NCBI RefSeq assembly: GCF_020405225.1
Contig: NZ_CP084472.1
Coordinates: 310,001-374,000, forward strand
Direction: 5' to 3'
Length of the DNA stretch: 64,000 nucleotides
Source: Natrinema sp. DC36
GTDB taxonomy: Archaea; Halobacteriota; Halobacteria; Halobacteriales; Natrialbaceae
This document shows positions 54,558 to 61,602 of this stretch, one piece after another. Both the position numbers and the translations under genes were made by a program. The notes under the pieces were generated by a model. The model ran no database searches. It saw only the letters and a list, made by a program, of their open reading frames with translations, and had not been told where the DNA came from. Position 1 is the stretch's first letter. Each line of letters opens with the position of its first letter.

Positions 54558-54661
54558 GTGGCTGTCACGACGATTTCCCATCCGCAATCAGACGGAGCCG
54601 TAGCCACCGCAATTTCGGCGCTGTAACGGCCGACCGCCCGTCCGCTATCGGGTAGGAACTC

Positions 54662-54755
54662 GAACGGGGCCGAGCGCTCGCGAGCCGAACCGATGCGAAC
54701 ACGGCCGCCGAGCCGCGCGTAGCGAGGTGCAGGCCGCGAGCGCGAGAGGGCTTTC
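54662..54755. repeat. Structured intergenic repeat, copy C (shorter)
   Basis: GAACG (54662-54666), then GGGC, a stem strand (CGAGCGCTCGCG, 54671-54682), a loop, the returning strand CGCGAGCGCGAG (54735-54746), AGGG and CTTTC (54751-54755). It has the same order as copies A and B, with 10 of 12 stem positions paired, but lacks the GGGTGGGACT lead. It is the most divergent copy. Confidence 0.6.
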
Positions 54756-54798
54756 GGAGTGGTGCGGCATCGAATCCCTCGAGGATCGACGTCCTCGA

Positions 54799-54885
54799 CG
54801 CCACAACTTACTACCGCCTTACCCCCGCGCCGTAACTCACTACCGCCATACCCCCGCGCCGCAACGCACTACCGCCACGACCCCG
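54799..54885. repeat. Three tandem 29-bp repeats
   Basis: Units start at 54799, 54828 and 54857, each 29 bp, of the form CGCCRYAACNYACTACCGCC followed by a short stretch ending in CCCCG. The third unit is the most divergent near its end. The array ends 33 bases before the ATG of the CoA-binding protein gene, so it spans the region where that gene's promoter should be. Confidence 0.8.
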
Positions 54886-54918
54886 AGACGTTTACTCCTC
54901 GAGCCCGTACGCTGCGGT

Positions 54919-55329
54919 ATGCCAGTCGAATCCGCGGACGAACTCGAGGCGATTCTCGGATACGACACGATCGCCGTCGTCGGCTGCTCGAGCACGCCCG
55001 GGAAGGCAGCCCACGACGTGCCGAAGTACCTGCTCGAGCACGGCTACAACGTGCTCCCGGTCAACCCCTACGCGGACGAAATATTCGGCCGCGAGGTGGA
55101 TGACTCCCTCGCGGACGTCGAGGAGGAGATCGACGTCGTCTGTATCTTCCGCCCGAGTGACGAGGTGAGCGAGATCGTCGACGCGGCGCTCGAGCGCGAC
55201 GACGTGCGCGTCATCTGGACCCAGCAGGGCATTCGCGACGACGAGGCGGCGGCCCGCGCGGAGACCGACGGTCGAACCGTCGTCCAGGATCGGTGTATGA
55301 AGGTCCAGCACCGGCGTCTGGTCGCTTGA
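54919..55329 (+). CDS. CoA-binding protein (Rossmann fold)
   Basis: A 136-residue CoA_binding domain protein. YDTIAVVGCSSTPGKAAHDV gives the G-x-S-x-x-P-x-K dinucleotide loop, YLLEHGYNVLPVNPYADEIF and DVVCIFRPSDEVSEIVDAAL follow, and VQDRCMKVQHRRLVA closes the fold with a conserved Cys. Related proteins bind CoA as a redox or storage function; no enzyme activity is certain. Start chosen at the ATG at 54919. Confidence 0.9.
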   Translation: MPVESADELEAILGYDTIAVVGCSSTPGKAAHDVPKYLLEHGYNVLPVNPYADEIFGREVDDSLADVEEEIDVVCIFRPSDEVSEIVDAALERDDVRVIWTQQGIRDDEAAARAETDGRTVVQDRCMKVQHRRLVA

Positions 55330-55338
55330 GGGAATCGG

Positions 55339-56481
55339 TCACGAAACCGACGCCGATTCCGCCCGAAGCTCGGTCAGCGCGTCGTCGAGGGTCGTGTACA
55401 TCACGCCGTCGACGATCGACTCGAGGTGTCGTAGTCGGATCGCCGTTTGAACGACCGGTTCGTCGGGGAGTTCGGTGACGGTCGAACCGATTTCGTCAGT
55501 ATCGACGGCAACCGGGTACCGGTATTTTTCGACGCGCTCGGCAACGTACCGACGCGTCGAGCGCTCGTCGCCCGTTAGCCGGTCGCGGATCGCTCGTCGC
55601 TGCTCCGCCGAGACGGTCTCGGCGACCGGAACCGAACAGACCGACTCGCAGTACCACGTCAGCGCTCGAGCGGCGGCCGCGAGCAGCGCTTCGTTCGACC
55701 GGTCGAGCGACGCGTAGAGTTCGGACGCGGCGGCGTCGATCGCGGCCCGGCGCTGGGCCACGAGTTCCTCGAGTCGGTCCGGAACGTCGGACGCGAGGAC
55801 GGCCTCGATCAGCGCCTCGGTCGAGCGGTACTCGTCGGGATTCCCGTCGAAGCAGACGAGCGGCAGCGTCGCGACGCCGTTCTCGACGTCTTCGGGCAGG
55901 TCCGCGAGGTCGTCGATGACGGTCAACACGAACAGGCCGTTCGTCGCGATCGTCCGCAGGTGCTCGAGTTGCGCGTCGGAATAGCAGCCGAGAGCCGCGA
56001 TGATCTCGACCGCGAGGTCGCCCCAGATGCCGCCGCGCTCCTCGATGCGAGCGATCGCATCGTCGACGGTCGCCGTCGTCGCGTCGAACGCTTCCTCCGC
56101 GAGCTGGCCCGACCCGATTTCGCGGACGGTCTCGAGCGCCGAGCGCAGGTTGACGTCGGCCGGCGTCTCGGCGACGGCGGCGGCGACGTTCGTGAAGGCG
56201 AGATCGCCGACCGAGACGTGTTCGTTCAGGCGCTGCTTGCGATCCGCGCACCACGTATCCGCCTCGTCGATCGCGTCGTCGTGGAGCGCGCTCGTGACGA
56301 AGAGATCGGTCGGGATCGACGCGAGCGTCGCGGCGAGTTCCTCGTCGTCGGTCTCGAGCGACGCGAAAAAGTACGTGAACGCACCTAACAGGCCGCCCTG
56401 GTCGGCGTAGGCGTCGACTTTCGGCCGAAGGGCGGGTGGCAGGTCCGCTTCGGACTGGAGGAAGTCCGACAGCCGGCTCAT
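55339..56481 (-). CDS. Polyprenyl-synthetase-like protein with modified Asp motifs
   Basis: A 380-residue protein starting MSRLSDFLQSEADLPPALRP. The alpha-helical isoprenoid synthase fold is suggested by SALHDDAIDEADTWCADRKQ, in the place of the first DDxxD motif, and NGLFVLTVIDDLADLPEDVE, in the place of the second. The first motif is D-D-A-I-D, intact in spacing, but the chain-length region is unlike normal GGPP synthases. The C-terminal 90 residues are a separate helical part. It may be a lipid-pathway paralogue with altered activity. Confidence 0.65.
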   Translation of the reverse strand: MSRLSDFLQSEADLPPALRPKVDAYADQGGLLGAFTYFFASLETDDEELAATLASIPTDLFVTSALHDDAIDEADTWCADRKQRLNEHVSVGDLAFTNVAAAVAETPADVNLRSALETVREIGSGQLAEEAFDATTATVDDAIARIEERGGIWGDLAVEIIAALGCYSDAQLEHLRTIATNGLFVLTVIDDLADLPEDVENGVATLPLVCFDGNPDEYRSTEALIEAVLASDVPDRLEELVAQRRAAIDAAASELYASLDRSNEALLAAAARALTWYCESVCSVPVAETVSAEQRRAIRDRLTGDERSTRRYVAERVEKYRYPVAVDTDEIGSTVTELPDEPVVQTAIRLRHLESIVDGVMYTTLDDALTELRAESASVS

Positions 56482-56571
56482 ACCCACTTCTTCCGGGGAA
56501 ATCAAAAGAGTGTACTGGTTAGCGGCCGCATCCGGACCGATCACCGGTCGGTGCCCCGGTCTGACAGCGGT

Positions 56572-57552
56572 CTACGACGTCCACTCCTCGAACGAGCGGT
56601 AGATCCCCTTCGAGAGGTAGCGCTCGCTCGAGTCGGGGAAGATCGTCACGACCGTCTCGTGGGGGACCTCGAGGTCGCCGTCGTCGATCCGTTCGGCGAC
56701 CCGTTTCGACGCCACGCTCGCGGCGCCCGCACTCGAGGCGACCAGATGCCCCTCCTCGCGGGCGAGCCGTTCGAGTTCCGCGTGGGCCGCTCGGTCCGAG
56801 ACGGCGTCGACCGCGTCGACCAGTTCGGGCTCGAATAGTTCGTTGGTCGCGGTGTCGTGGGTGCCGATGCCCTCGGTCTTGTACTCGGCTTCCGCGCGGT
56901 CGTCGCCGAGGAGTTCGCCGTACACCGATCCCTCGGGCTCGACGGCGACGATGTGGGTTTCCGGCTCCTGCTCGAGCGCGTAGCGGGCGATTCCCATGAG
57001 CGTGCCGGCGGTGCCACAGCCGGCGACGACCGCGCCGACCTGGCCGTCAAGTGCCTCGAAAATTTCCGGAGCAGTCGTCTCGTAGTGGGCCTCGGTGTTC
57101 AGGGGGTTCGAGAACTGCTGGGGGACGGCGGCGTCCTCGAGTTCCGCGGCGAGTTCGTGAGCGCGAGCGATAGCACCGTCCATGCCGTCGTCCGTGGGCG
57201 TGTTGATGACCTCCGCCCCCAGCGCCGCCATCAACTGCTGTTTCTCAACGCTGAACCGCTCGGGGACGACGAAAATCGACTCCAGGCCCAGTTGCTCGGC
57301 CGCGATCGCCAGCCCGATCCCCGTGTTGCCGGCCGTCGGCTCGATAATCGTTCCGCCGGGTGCCACGTCGCCGCGCTCGAGCATTCGCTCGAGCATGTAC
57401 TTCCCGATCCGGTCTTTGATGCTGGCCCCGGGGTTGAACGTCTCGAGTTTCGCGTAGATGGGGACGTCCGCGGGACCGTCCTGCAGCCGGACGAGCGGCG
57501 TTCGACCGATCGTCTCGAGGACCGAGTCCGCCGGCTCCTCGTGGGTCGTCAT
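56572..57552 (-). CDS. Cysteine synthase (PLP-dependent)
   Basis: A 326-residue fold-type II PLP enzyme. KLETFNPGASIKDRIGKYML holds the PLP lysine (SIKDR), GTIIEPTAGNTGIGLAIAAE the substrate loop TxGNTG, and VVAGCGTAGTLMGIARYALE the phosphate-binding GxGTAG (GCGTAG). It makes cysteine from O-acetylserine or O-phosphoserine and sulfide. The ATG at 57552 (MTTHEEPADSV) is preferred; longer readings are artefacts. Cystathionine beta-synthase is the alternative assignment. Confidence 0.92.
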   Translation of the reverse strand: MTTHEEPADSVLETIGRTPLVRLQDGPADVPIYAKLETFNPGASIKDRIGKYMLERMLERGDVAPGGTIIEPTAGNTGIGLAIAAEQLGLESIFVVPERFSVEKQQLMAALGAEVINTPTDDGMDGAIARAHELAAELEDAAVPQQFSNPLNTEAHYETTAPEIFEALDGQVGAVVAGCGTAGTLMGIARYALEQEPETHIVAVEPEGSVYGELLGDDRAEAEYKTEGIGTHDTATNELFEPELVDAVDAVSDRAAHAELERLAREEGHLVASSAGAASVASKRVAERIDDGDLEVPHETVVTIFPDSSERYLSKGIYRSFEEWTS

Positions 57553-57649
57553 CGTACTGGCAGAAGGCGCCCCCGCTGTTAGCTCTTGTCCCGAAGCCGT
57601 GCCCGAGGCCGGGAACGTGAACGGACGAAACGGCGGGAGTCTCGAGCCG

Positions 57650-57979
57650 TTATTCGGCGGTCGTGTCGCCCGCGGTCGCCTCGGCCGTCGCATCCCCATC
57701 GGTCGCCGAATCGGCGGCCTCGTCCTCGAGTTCGGCTTCGTCGATCGCCGCCTCCGCCAGGATTTCCTCGCCGTCGAGCCCCTGTTCCTCGGCGATGGCG
57801 AGCAAGAGCGCGCGCTGTTCGGTGAGCTGGTGGTCCATGCGCGTGACCGTGTCGTGGGTTTCGTCCATCTCCTCTTCCAGCCCCGTAATGCGCTGCTGGA
57901 GTTTCTGTACCTGCTTGTACATTGCTTCCGCTCGGTCCGAGATGCCCTGAATCTTCTTTGCGGTGCTGCCGAGTCCCAT
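57650..57979 (-). CDS. Coiled-coil protein, DUF5798-like
   Basis: A 109-residue protein. MGLGSTAKKIQGISDRAEAM begins a long coiled coil (YKQVQKLQQRITGLEEEMDE, THDTVTRMDHQLTEQRALLL); an acidic tail of about 35 residues follows. Family assignment (DUF5798) is from memory. It is divergent from the SRP RNA gene; its minus-strand promoter (CATTAGT) sits 22-27 bases before the ATG, so it is probably leaderless. Confidence 0.75.
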   Translation of the reverse strand: MGLGSTAKKIQGISDRAEAMYKQVQKLQQRITGLEEEMDETHDTVTRMDHQLTEQRALLLAIAEEQGLDGEEILAEAAIDEAELEDEAADSATDGDATAEATAGDTTAE

Positions 57980-58000
57980 ACCCGAAGGATGTGTCGGGGA

Positions 58001-58024
58001 ACTAATGGGCCTTTTCCTCCGCTC
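58001..58024 (-). promoter_or_regulatory. Promoter of the DUF5798-like gene
   Basis: On the minus strand GAAAAGGCCCATTAGTTCC contains a purine-rich BRE-like part and TATA-like ATTAGTT about 22-27 bases before the ATG at 57979. The same string, nearly base for base, precedes the SRP RNA on the other strand. Confidence 0.55.
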
Positions 58025-58119
58025 CGAGCGGAGGTCTCGCCCGAATCAGCGACGGATACGGCCGGTCGACCACGGTACGCTTGAGCGAGTTAGCCACCGC
58101 GCACTCGAGCGCACGGAGA

Positions 58120-58139
58120 CGAAAGGCCCATAAGTACCC
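58120..58139 (+). promoter_or_regulatory. Promoter of the SRP RNA gene
   Basis: CGAAAGGCCCATAAGTACCC provides a BRE-like GAAAGG and a TATA box ATAAGTA, about 25 bases before the estimated RNA start at about 58157. The similarity to the divergent promoter at 58001-58024 is striking (AAAGGCCCAT in both). Confidence 0.6.
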
Positions 58140-58156
58140 ATTGCCTATGGTGAACT

Positions 58157-58465
58157 GGACTAGGTCGGGCAGTTTGGCCCTGCTCGTTACCCGCGCTATG
58201 GTCATTAGCGGGGACCGAACACCGCAGGCGTCCGGTCAGACCGACCGGGGCCTCGGGAGCCAACAGAGAAGCCTCGTCCGTCGGGGACAGCGGTCCACGA
58301 TGGCCGTCCGCAGGGACGCCCCATCGTGGTTAGTCGGCGACAGCCCATCAGGCGCGGAAGCGAGCAGTGGACCGCCGGACACCTGTCGCTCGACGGGTTG
58401 CGGGGTGGAGAAGGCAACCGAGATTCCCCCGGTCGGAACGCCGGGCAACCGCGGTTGTCCGCATT
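58157..58465 (+). ncRNA. ffs: 7S/SRP RNA
   Basis: The sequence folds as an archaeal signal recognition particle RNA: near the 5' end GGTCGGGCAG, CCCTGCTCG, ACCCGC and GCGGGGACC make helices 2-4. The helix-8 motif GGAAGCGAGCAGTGG and GACACCTGTCGCTCGACGGG, with the GGAG-type loop and GGGTGGAGAAGGCAACCGAG, are archaeal. AACCGCGGTTGTCC near the 3' end pairs back with ACACCGC and GGAC. About 309 nt, the normal length. Ends are estimated. No SRP protein gene is nearby. Confidence 0.9.
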
Positions 58466-58470
58466 CATAC

Positions 58471-58532
58471 CGACCTTTTACTCTACGTGAGCAGCGGCGC
58501 TGCGCGCCGCGCTCACTCGGTAAAAGGTCGAT
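58471..58532. terminator. Long hairpin after SRP RNA
   Basis: CGACCTTTTAC at the left pairs with GTAAAAGGTCG at the right. Inside are GTGAGC with GCTCAC and GCGGCGC with GCGCCGC, so about 25 of 29 positions are paired in a 60-base hairpin. It lies just after the 3' end of the 7S RNA and includes a CCTTTTA run, so it may terminate or process the RNA. Confidence 0.55.
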
Positions 58533-58938
58533 CAAAAGCACTCCTCCTTCCTCTCAGCTCGTTTCTCTCGCTTCGAGTCAGTCGTCGGCCCGCTCGCTGA
58601 GCCTATCTCACGGCCTTCGGCCGTTCGCCTGTTCGCGGCGCGTAGCGCCGCGCACGGCTTCGCTCGCGGTCGGTACCGGGTAACCGCCTGCCCTTCCCCG
58701 TTGAGCGGACGCTCCGCGTCCGCGAGGTCGTCGGCGCGAAGCGCCGACTGCTCGAGGGACCAGCGGTCCCTCGCCGCTCGGAAGAGCTTGCTCTTCCGCT
58801 GGGTCGCGCGGCTCTCACTGTCGTTCGAGCAGCGTTCCCGGCCACTGACCGCGTGGACGAACTCGAGTCACTCGTCGGGCCTCTCTCCGGACACAATAAC
58901 GGAAAAACTTACAGCAGCTCTTCTAAAGGAGTACACCA
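58473..58938. other. Intergenic hairpin-rich region
   Basis: 466 bases without a real gene. Between 58630 and 58800 lie at least five small palindromes in a row, including GCGGCGCGTAGCGCCGC, GCGGACGCTCCGCGTCCGC, TCGGCGCGAAGCGCCGA, GGGACCAGCGGTCCC and GGAAGAGCTTGCTCTTCC. Each has 6-8 bp arms and a 3-5 base loop. Long ORFs in this region are repetitive artefacts. A TATA-like ATAACGGAAAA precedes the next gene at 58939. Confidence 0.65.
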
Positions 58939-59760
58939 ATGACGACTCGTCGATTCGCAGCTGTTCTCGGAATCATTGTCGTGGGCGTTCTCCTCAGTGG
59001 CTGCATCGCTTTCGACGCTCCCTCGAGCGGTCCCGACAATCCCGACGGTCCCGACGATTCCGACGGCCCCGATCCAGAAGCGGTGTTCGAGGGCGCGTTC
59101 GTCCACGCCGACGATCTCGAGGACGTGCAGGGGAATCGGACGAGCGAAGTAACCAACGGCTCCGTGACGGTCACGGAACTCGTTCGTGTTCAGGAGCGAC
59201 CGTACATCGACGAACGAACCGAAGTACTCGACGCATCGGATCCCGCTGCGAAAGGGAACGTCTACGTCTCGAACGCGTCGAAGAACTGGTTCTATTTCCC
59301 CGACTCACAGGTGGCGCAGTACTTCAAGCCGGACGAGCCGTTCGACAATGAACGGGTTCGATCGGATCGGGCCAAGATGGCCGACCAGCAACTCGAGAAG
59401 TACGATCTCGAGTATCAGGGCACGGAACAGATCGCAGGGCGGGACGCACACGTTCTCGACGTCGAAGCGAAAAACGAGACCGTCGAAAAAGGAATTTCGG
59501 CGATCATTGGCGACACCAAGTTCGTCTACGCCCTCGAGACGAGCGACCCGAAAGACGAACTGCAGGCCGTCGAACAGACGCTGTGGATCGACACGGAGTA
59601 CGACTACCCGCTCAAGGAGCGAGTCGTGTTCGAACAACCGAACGGCGAGCGCATCGTCATGACCGAACAGTTCGAGTCGGTTTCGTTCAACACCGGTCTC
59701 GACGACGAGACGTTCACGTTCGAGCCGCCGGAAAACGCGACCGTTCAGGACATCTCGTAG
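58939..59760 (+). CDS. LolA-like surface lipoprotein
   Basis: A 273-residue lipoprotein. MTTRRFAAVLGIIVVGVLLS followed by GCIAFDAP has a signal sequence with lipobox cysteine (about Cys22). A PDNPDGPDDSDGPDP linker follows; then the chain reads like a LolA/LppX beta fold (TVTELVRVQERPYIDERTEV, NWFYFPDSQVAQYFKPDEPF, TLWIDTEYDYPLKERVVFEQ, SFNTGLDDETFTFEPPENAT). In archaea such folds bind lipids or are of unknown role. Independent transcript. Confidence 0.85.
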   Translation: MTTRRFAAVLGIIVVGVLLSGCIAFDAPSSGPDNPDGPDDSDGPDPEAVFEGAFVHADDLEDVQGNRTSEVTNGSVTVTELVRVQERPYIDERTEVLDASDPAAKGNVYVSNASKNWFYFPDSQVAQYFKPDEPFDNERVRSDRAKMADQQLEKYDLEYQGTEQIAGRDAHVLDVEAKNETVEKGISAIIGDTKFVYALETSDPKDELQAVEQTLWIDTEYDYPLKERVVFEQPNGERIVMTEQFESVSFNTGLDDETFTFEPPENATVQDIS

Positions 59761-59804
59761 GTCGATCAGCGGGGAACGGACGGAACGATGGCGGTTTTTT
59801 GCTG

Positions 59805-60731
59805 CTACTCTGCTGGTTGCACGACGCTCTTGTCACTCTCGAGGTCGAGTCCGCCCTCGAGCGTGCGGACGGGGTAGGGAATGTCGATCCCCTCCTCGTC
59901 GAAGCGACGTTTGACCGCGGTGACGTACTCCCCCCGGGTTCGAACGAAGTCGGCACGAGACGGGTTCGAGATCCAGATCCGCGACTGGAGGCCGACGTCG
60001 GAGTCGCCCAGTTCAGTCAGGCGAACGGACGGTTCGGGGGTGTCCATGATGTCGGGGTGGCGTTCGGCCTCGTCGACGATGACCTCGGTCGCCTGCTCGA
60101 TGTCGTCGTCGTAGCCGATGCCGAAGACGAACTTCAGCCGGAGTTTATCGGCCTCGACGGGGTTCTTGAGGACTCCCTCAGTGAGCGCCGAATTGGGAAC
60201 CGTGAGCAGTTCGTTGTCGAACGTTCGCACGCGGGTGACGCGGAGGCTGATGTCCTCGACGACGCCCGAGTAGGTGCCGTCCTCCCACTCGATCCAGTCG
60301 CCGATGCGGAACGGTTTGTCCGTGTAGATGAACACGCCGGCCACGAAGTTCGAGATGACGTTCTGCATCGCGAGCCCGACGGCGAGCGCGCCGGCCGCCG
60401 CGATACCGGCCATCGAGACGAGGAAGTTGCCGAAGCCAGCGAAGCCGAAGGCGACGGCGAACGCGAGGAAGCCGATTCCGAATCGGGTGAGCAATAACAA
60501 CGGGTTCTGGGCGTGTTCGTCCAGTTCGCGCCTGTCGAGGGCTCGTTTAACCAGCGGGACGAACAGTAACCGACCGATCACCCAGATCACTGCGAGCGCG
60601 ACGACGAATCGAATCGCTCCCTCGGCCATCCCGGCCTGCGTCGGAGTGAGCCACGCGTCCTCGAGCGCGTTTCCGATCACGCCGAGATCTCCAGTCCCGT
60701 TCTGTAGCAGCTTCGCGGGACTACCGCTCAT
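59805..60731 (-). CDS. Small-conductance mechanosensitive channel (MscS family)
   Basis: A 308-residue MscS-type protein. Three transmembrane helices are in residues about 30-130, with the pore helix FLVSMAGIAAAGALAVGLAM, then QNVISNFVAGVFIYTDKPFR and GDWIEWEDGTYSGVVEDISL (beta domain with the P-x-x-x-GD motif). The C-terminal domain has IRVRTFD-type strands (RVTRVRTFDNELLTVPNSAL) and ends with an amphipathic helix. It releases solutes on osmotic shock. It overlaps the yhbY stop by 4 bases. Confidence 0.92.
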   Translation of the reverse strand: MSGSPAKLLQNGTGDLGVIGNALEDAWLTPTQAGMAEGAIRFVVALAVIWVIGRLLFVPLVKRALDRRELDEHAQNPLLLLTRFGIGFLAFAVAFGFAGFGNFLVSMAGIAAAGALAVGLAMQNVISNFVAGVFIYTDKPFRIGDWIEWEDGTYSGVVEDISLRVTRVRTFDNELLTVPNSALTEGVLKNPVEADKLRLKFVFGIGYDDDIEQATEVIVDEAERHPDIMDTPEPSVRLTELGDSDVGLQSRIWISNPSRADFVRTRGEYVTAVKRRFDEEGIDIPYPVRTLEGGLDLESDKSVVQPAE

Positions 60732-60976
60732 CGATGCAACACTGCGGTGTGCCCGCGCGTATCGATGAGATCCGCGTGGACGTGCTCGGCGAGATCGGCC
60801 GCTTTCTCCTCGGTCGAACTTCCGGCGCGGGCGGCCCGCAGGAATTTCACCTTCACGAGGTCCCTGTCGGTTAGCTGGTCGTCGAGTTCGTCGACGACGG
60901 CGTCGATGCCGCTCTTGCCGACCCAGACGGTCACGTCGAGGTCGTGTGCGCGGCGCTTGAGTTCCTGTTGGTCCAT
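60728..60976 (-). CDS. YhbY-type RNA-binding protein
   Basis: An 82-residue CRS1-YhbY domain protein. MDQQELKRRAHDLDVTVWVG, then KSGIDAVVDELDDQLTDRDL and VKVKFLRAARAGSSTEEKAA contain the GxxG-like RNA-binding loop (GKSG). Archaeal homologues lie near RNase P genes as here, and are likely RNA-processing or ribosome-maturation factors. It overlaps mscS by 4 bases and follows the RNase P gene by 117 bases. Confidence 0.9.
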   Translation of the reverse strand: MDQQELKRRAHDLDVTVWVGKSGIDAVVDELDDQLTDRDLVKVKFLRAARAGSSTEEKAADLAEHVHADLIDTRGHTAVLHR

Positions 60977-61093
60977 ACCCGGGAAAGGGAGAGGAGCGGT
61001 TTCAATCTTCTCGATTCGGCACGGACAGCCAGCGGAGTGACTGCGTCGTCGCGATTCGACCGTCGTTCGGTCTCGCTAATCTCAGGTCGCGGT

Positions 61094-61390
61094 TCAGTCT
61101 TCGTCGGAGACGCGGTCTTCGTACGGGTATCTCGCGTGCGCACCGCAGTCGCAGGTGACGACGACGTGACCGTCCCGTAACCTGACGCGAGCGTTGGCCC
61201 CCGGCCGGAGATACGCATCACACTGATCGCACGTGGACCGACGAAACGCGAGGGGCAACGTGAGCCGGTTTCGCTCCGCGACTCGCCGCGCGAGGCGGAC
61301 GTAGTAGCGCGCTCGATCGGCGTCGCCGTCCGCTGCCGCCGCTCGAGCGAGGTCGTGAAGCCGCTCGATTCGTTCACCGGCGACGTCCAT
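61094..61390 (-). CDS. rnp4: Ribonuclease P protein component 4
   Basis: A 98-residue Rpp21/Rpr2-type protein. MDVAGERIERLHDLARAAAA, then ARYYVRLARRVAERNRLTLP form the helical hairpin that binds RNA. The zinc ribbon is CDQC, then CDCG, so the second knuckle is C-x-C where most have C-x-x-C. It is a subunit of archaeal RNase P, which removes tRNA 5' leaders. The ATG at 61390 is chosen; a longer reading passes into AT-rich sequence. Confidence 0.9.
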   Translation of the reverse strand: MDVAGERIERLHDLARAAAADGDADRARYYVRLARRVAERNRLTLPLAFRRSTCDQCDAYLRPGANARVRLRDGHVVVTCDCGAHARYPYEDRVSDED

Positions 61391-61580
61391 ACCCGACGTT
61401 TCGTCGGTCGACCTATTGATGTTGCGCTCCGAAACCGGCGTCAGATCACGGACAGCTATCCAGCGCATCGGTAACTTATCACACGACTGCGCGTCCGAGA
61501 CGAATCTACTCCCGAGTAGAAAGATTCTTTACAGTGACACGTCTTCATTCATAGTACGCAATATTGTTATATATCACATG

Positions 61581-61590
61581 ATAGGAGGTG
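61581..61590 (+). promoter_or_regulatory. Shine-Dalgarno for the peptide-binding lipoprotein
   Basis: ATAGGAGGTG at 61581-61590 contains GGAGGTG, 12 bases before the ATG at 61603. The GTG within this run (61588) is not likely as a start because it overlaps the ribosome-binding site. The upstream region TATTGTTATATATCACATG is very AT-rich, a clear promoter. Confidence 0.6.
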
Positions 61591-61602
61591 CTACATAACG
61601 CT

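Larger units (their letters stand above)
54558..54918. other. Intergenic region with repeats
   Basis: 361 bases between the ATPase and the CoA-binding gene. It holds repeat copy C (54662-54755) and a three-unit tandem repeat (54799-54885). No gene; ORFs reading across it are low complexity. Confidence 0.6.

Noticed and set aside
54799-54885. CRISPR array
   Set aside because: The units are directly adjacent with no spacers, and no cas genes are present.
58205-58896. Small proteins encoded in and after the SRP RNA
   Set aside because: Their reading frames follow RNA helices and palindromes; composition is Arg/Ser-rich, unlike real proteins here.
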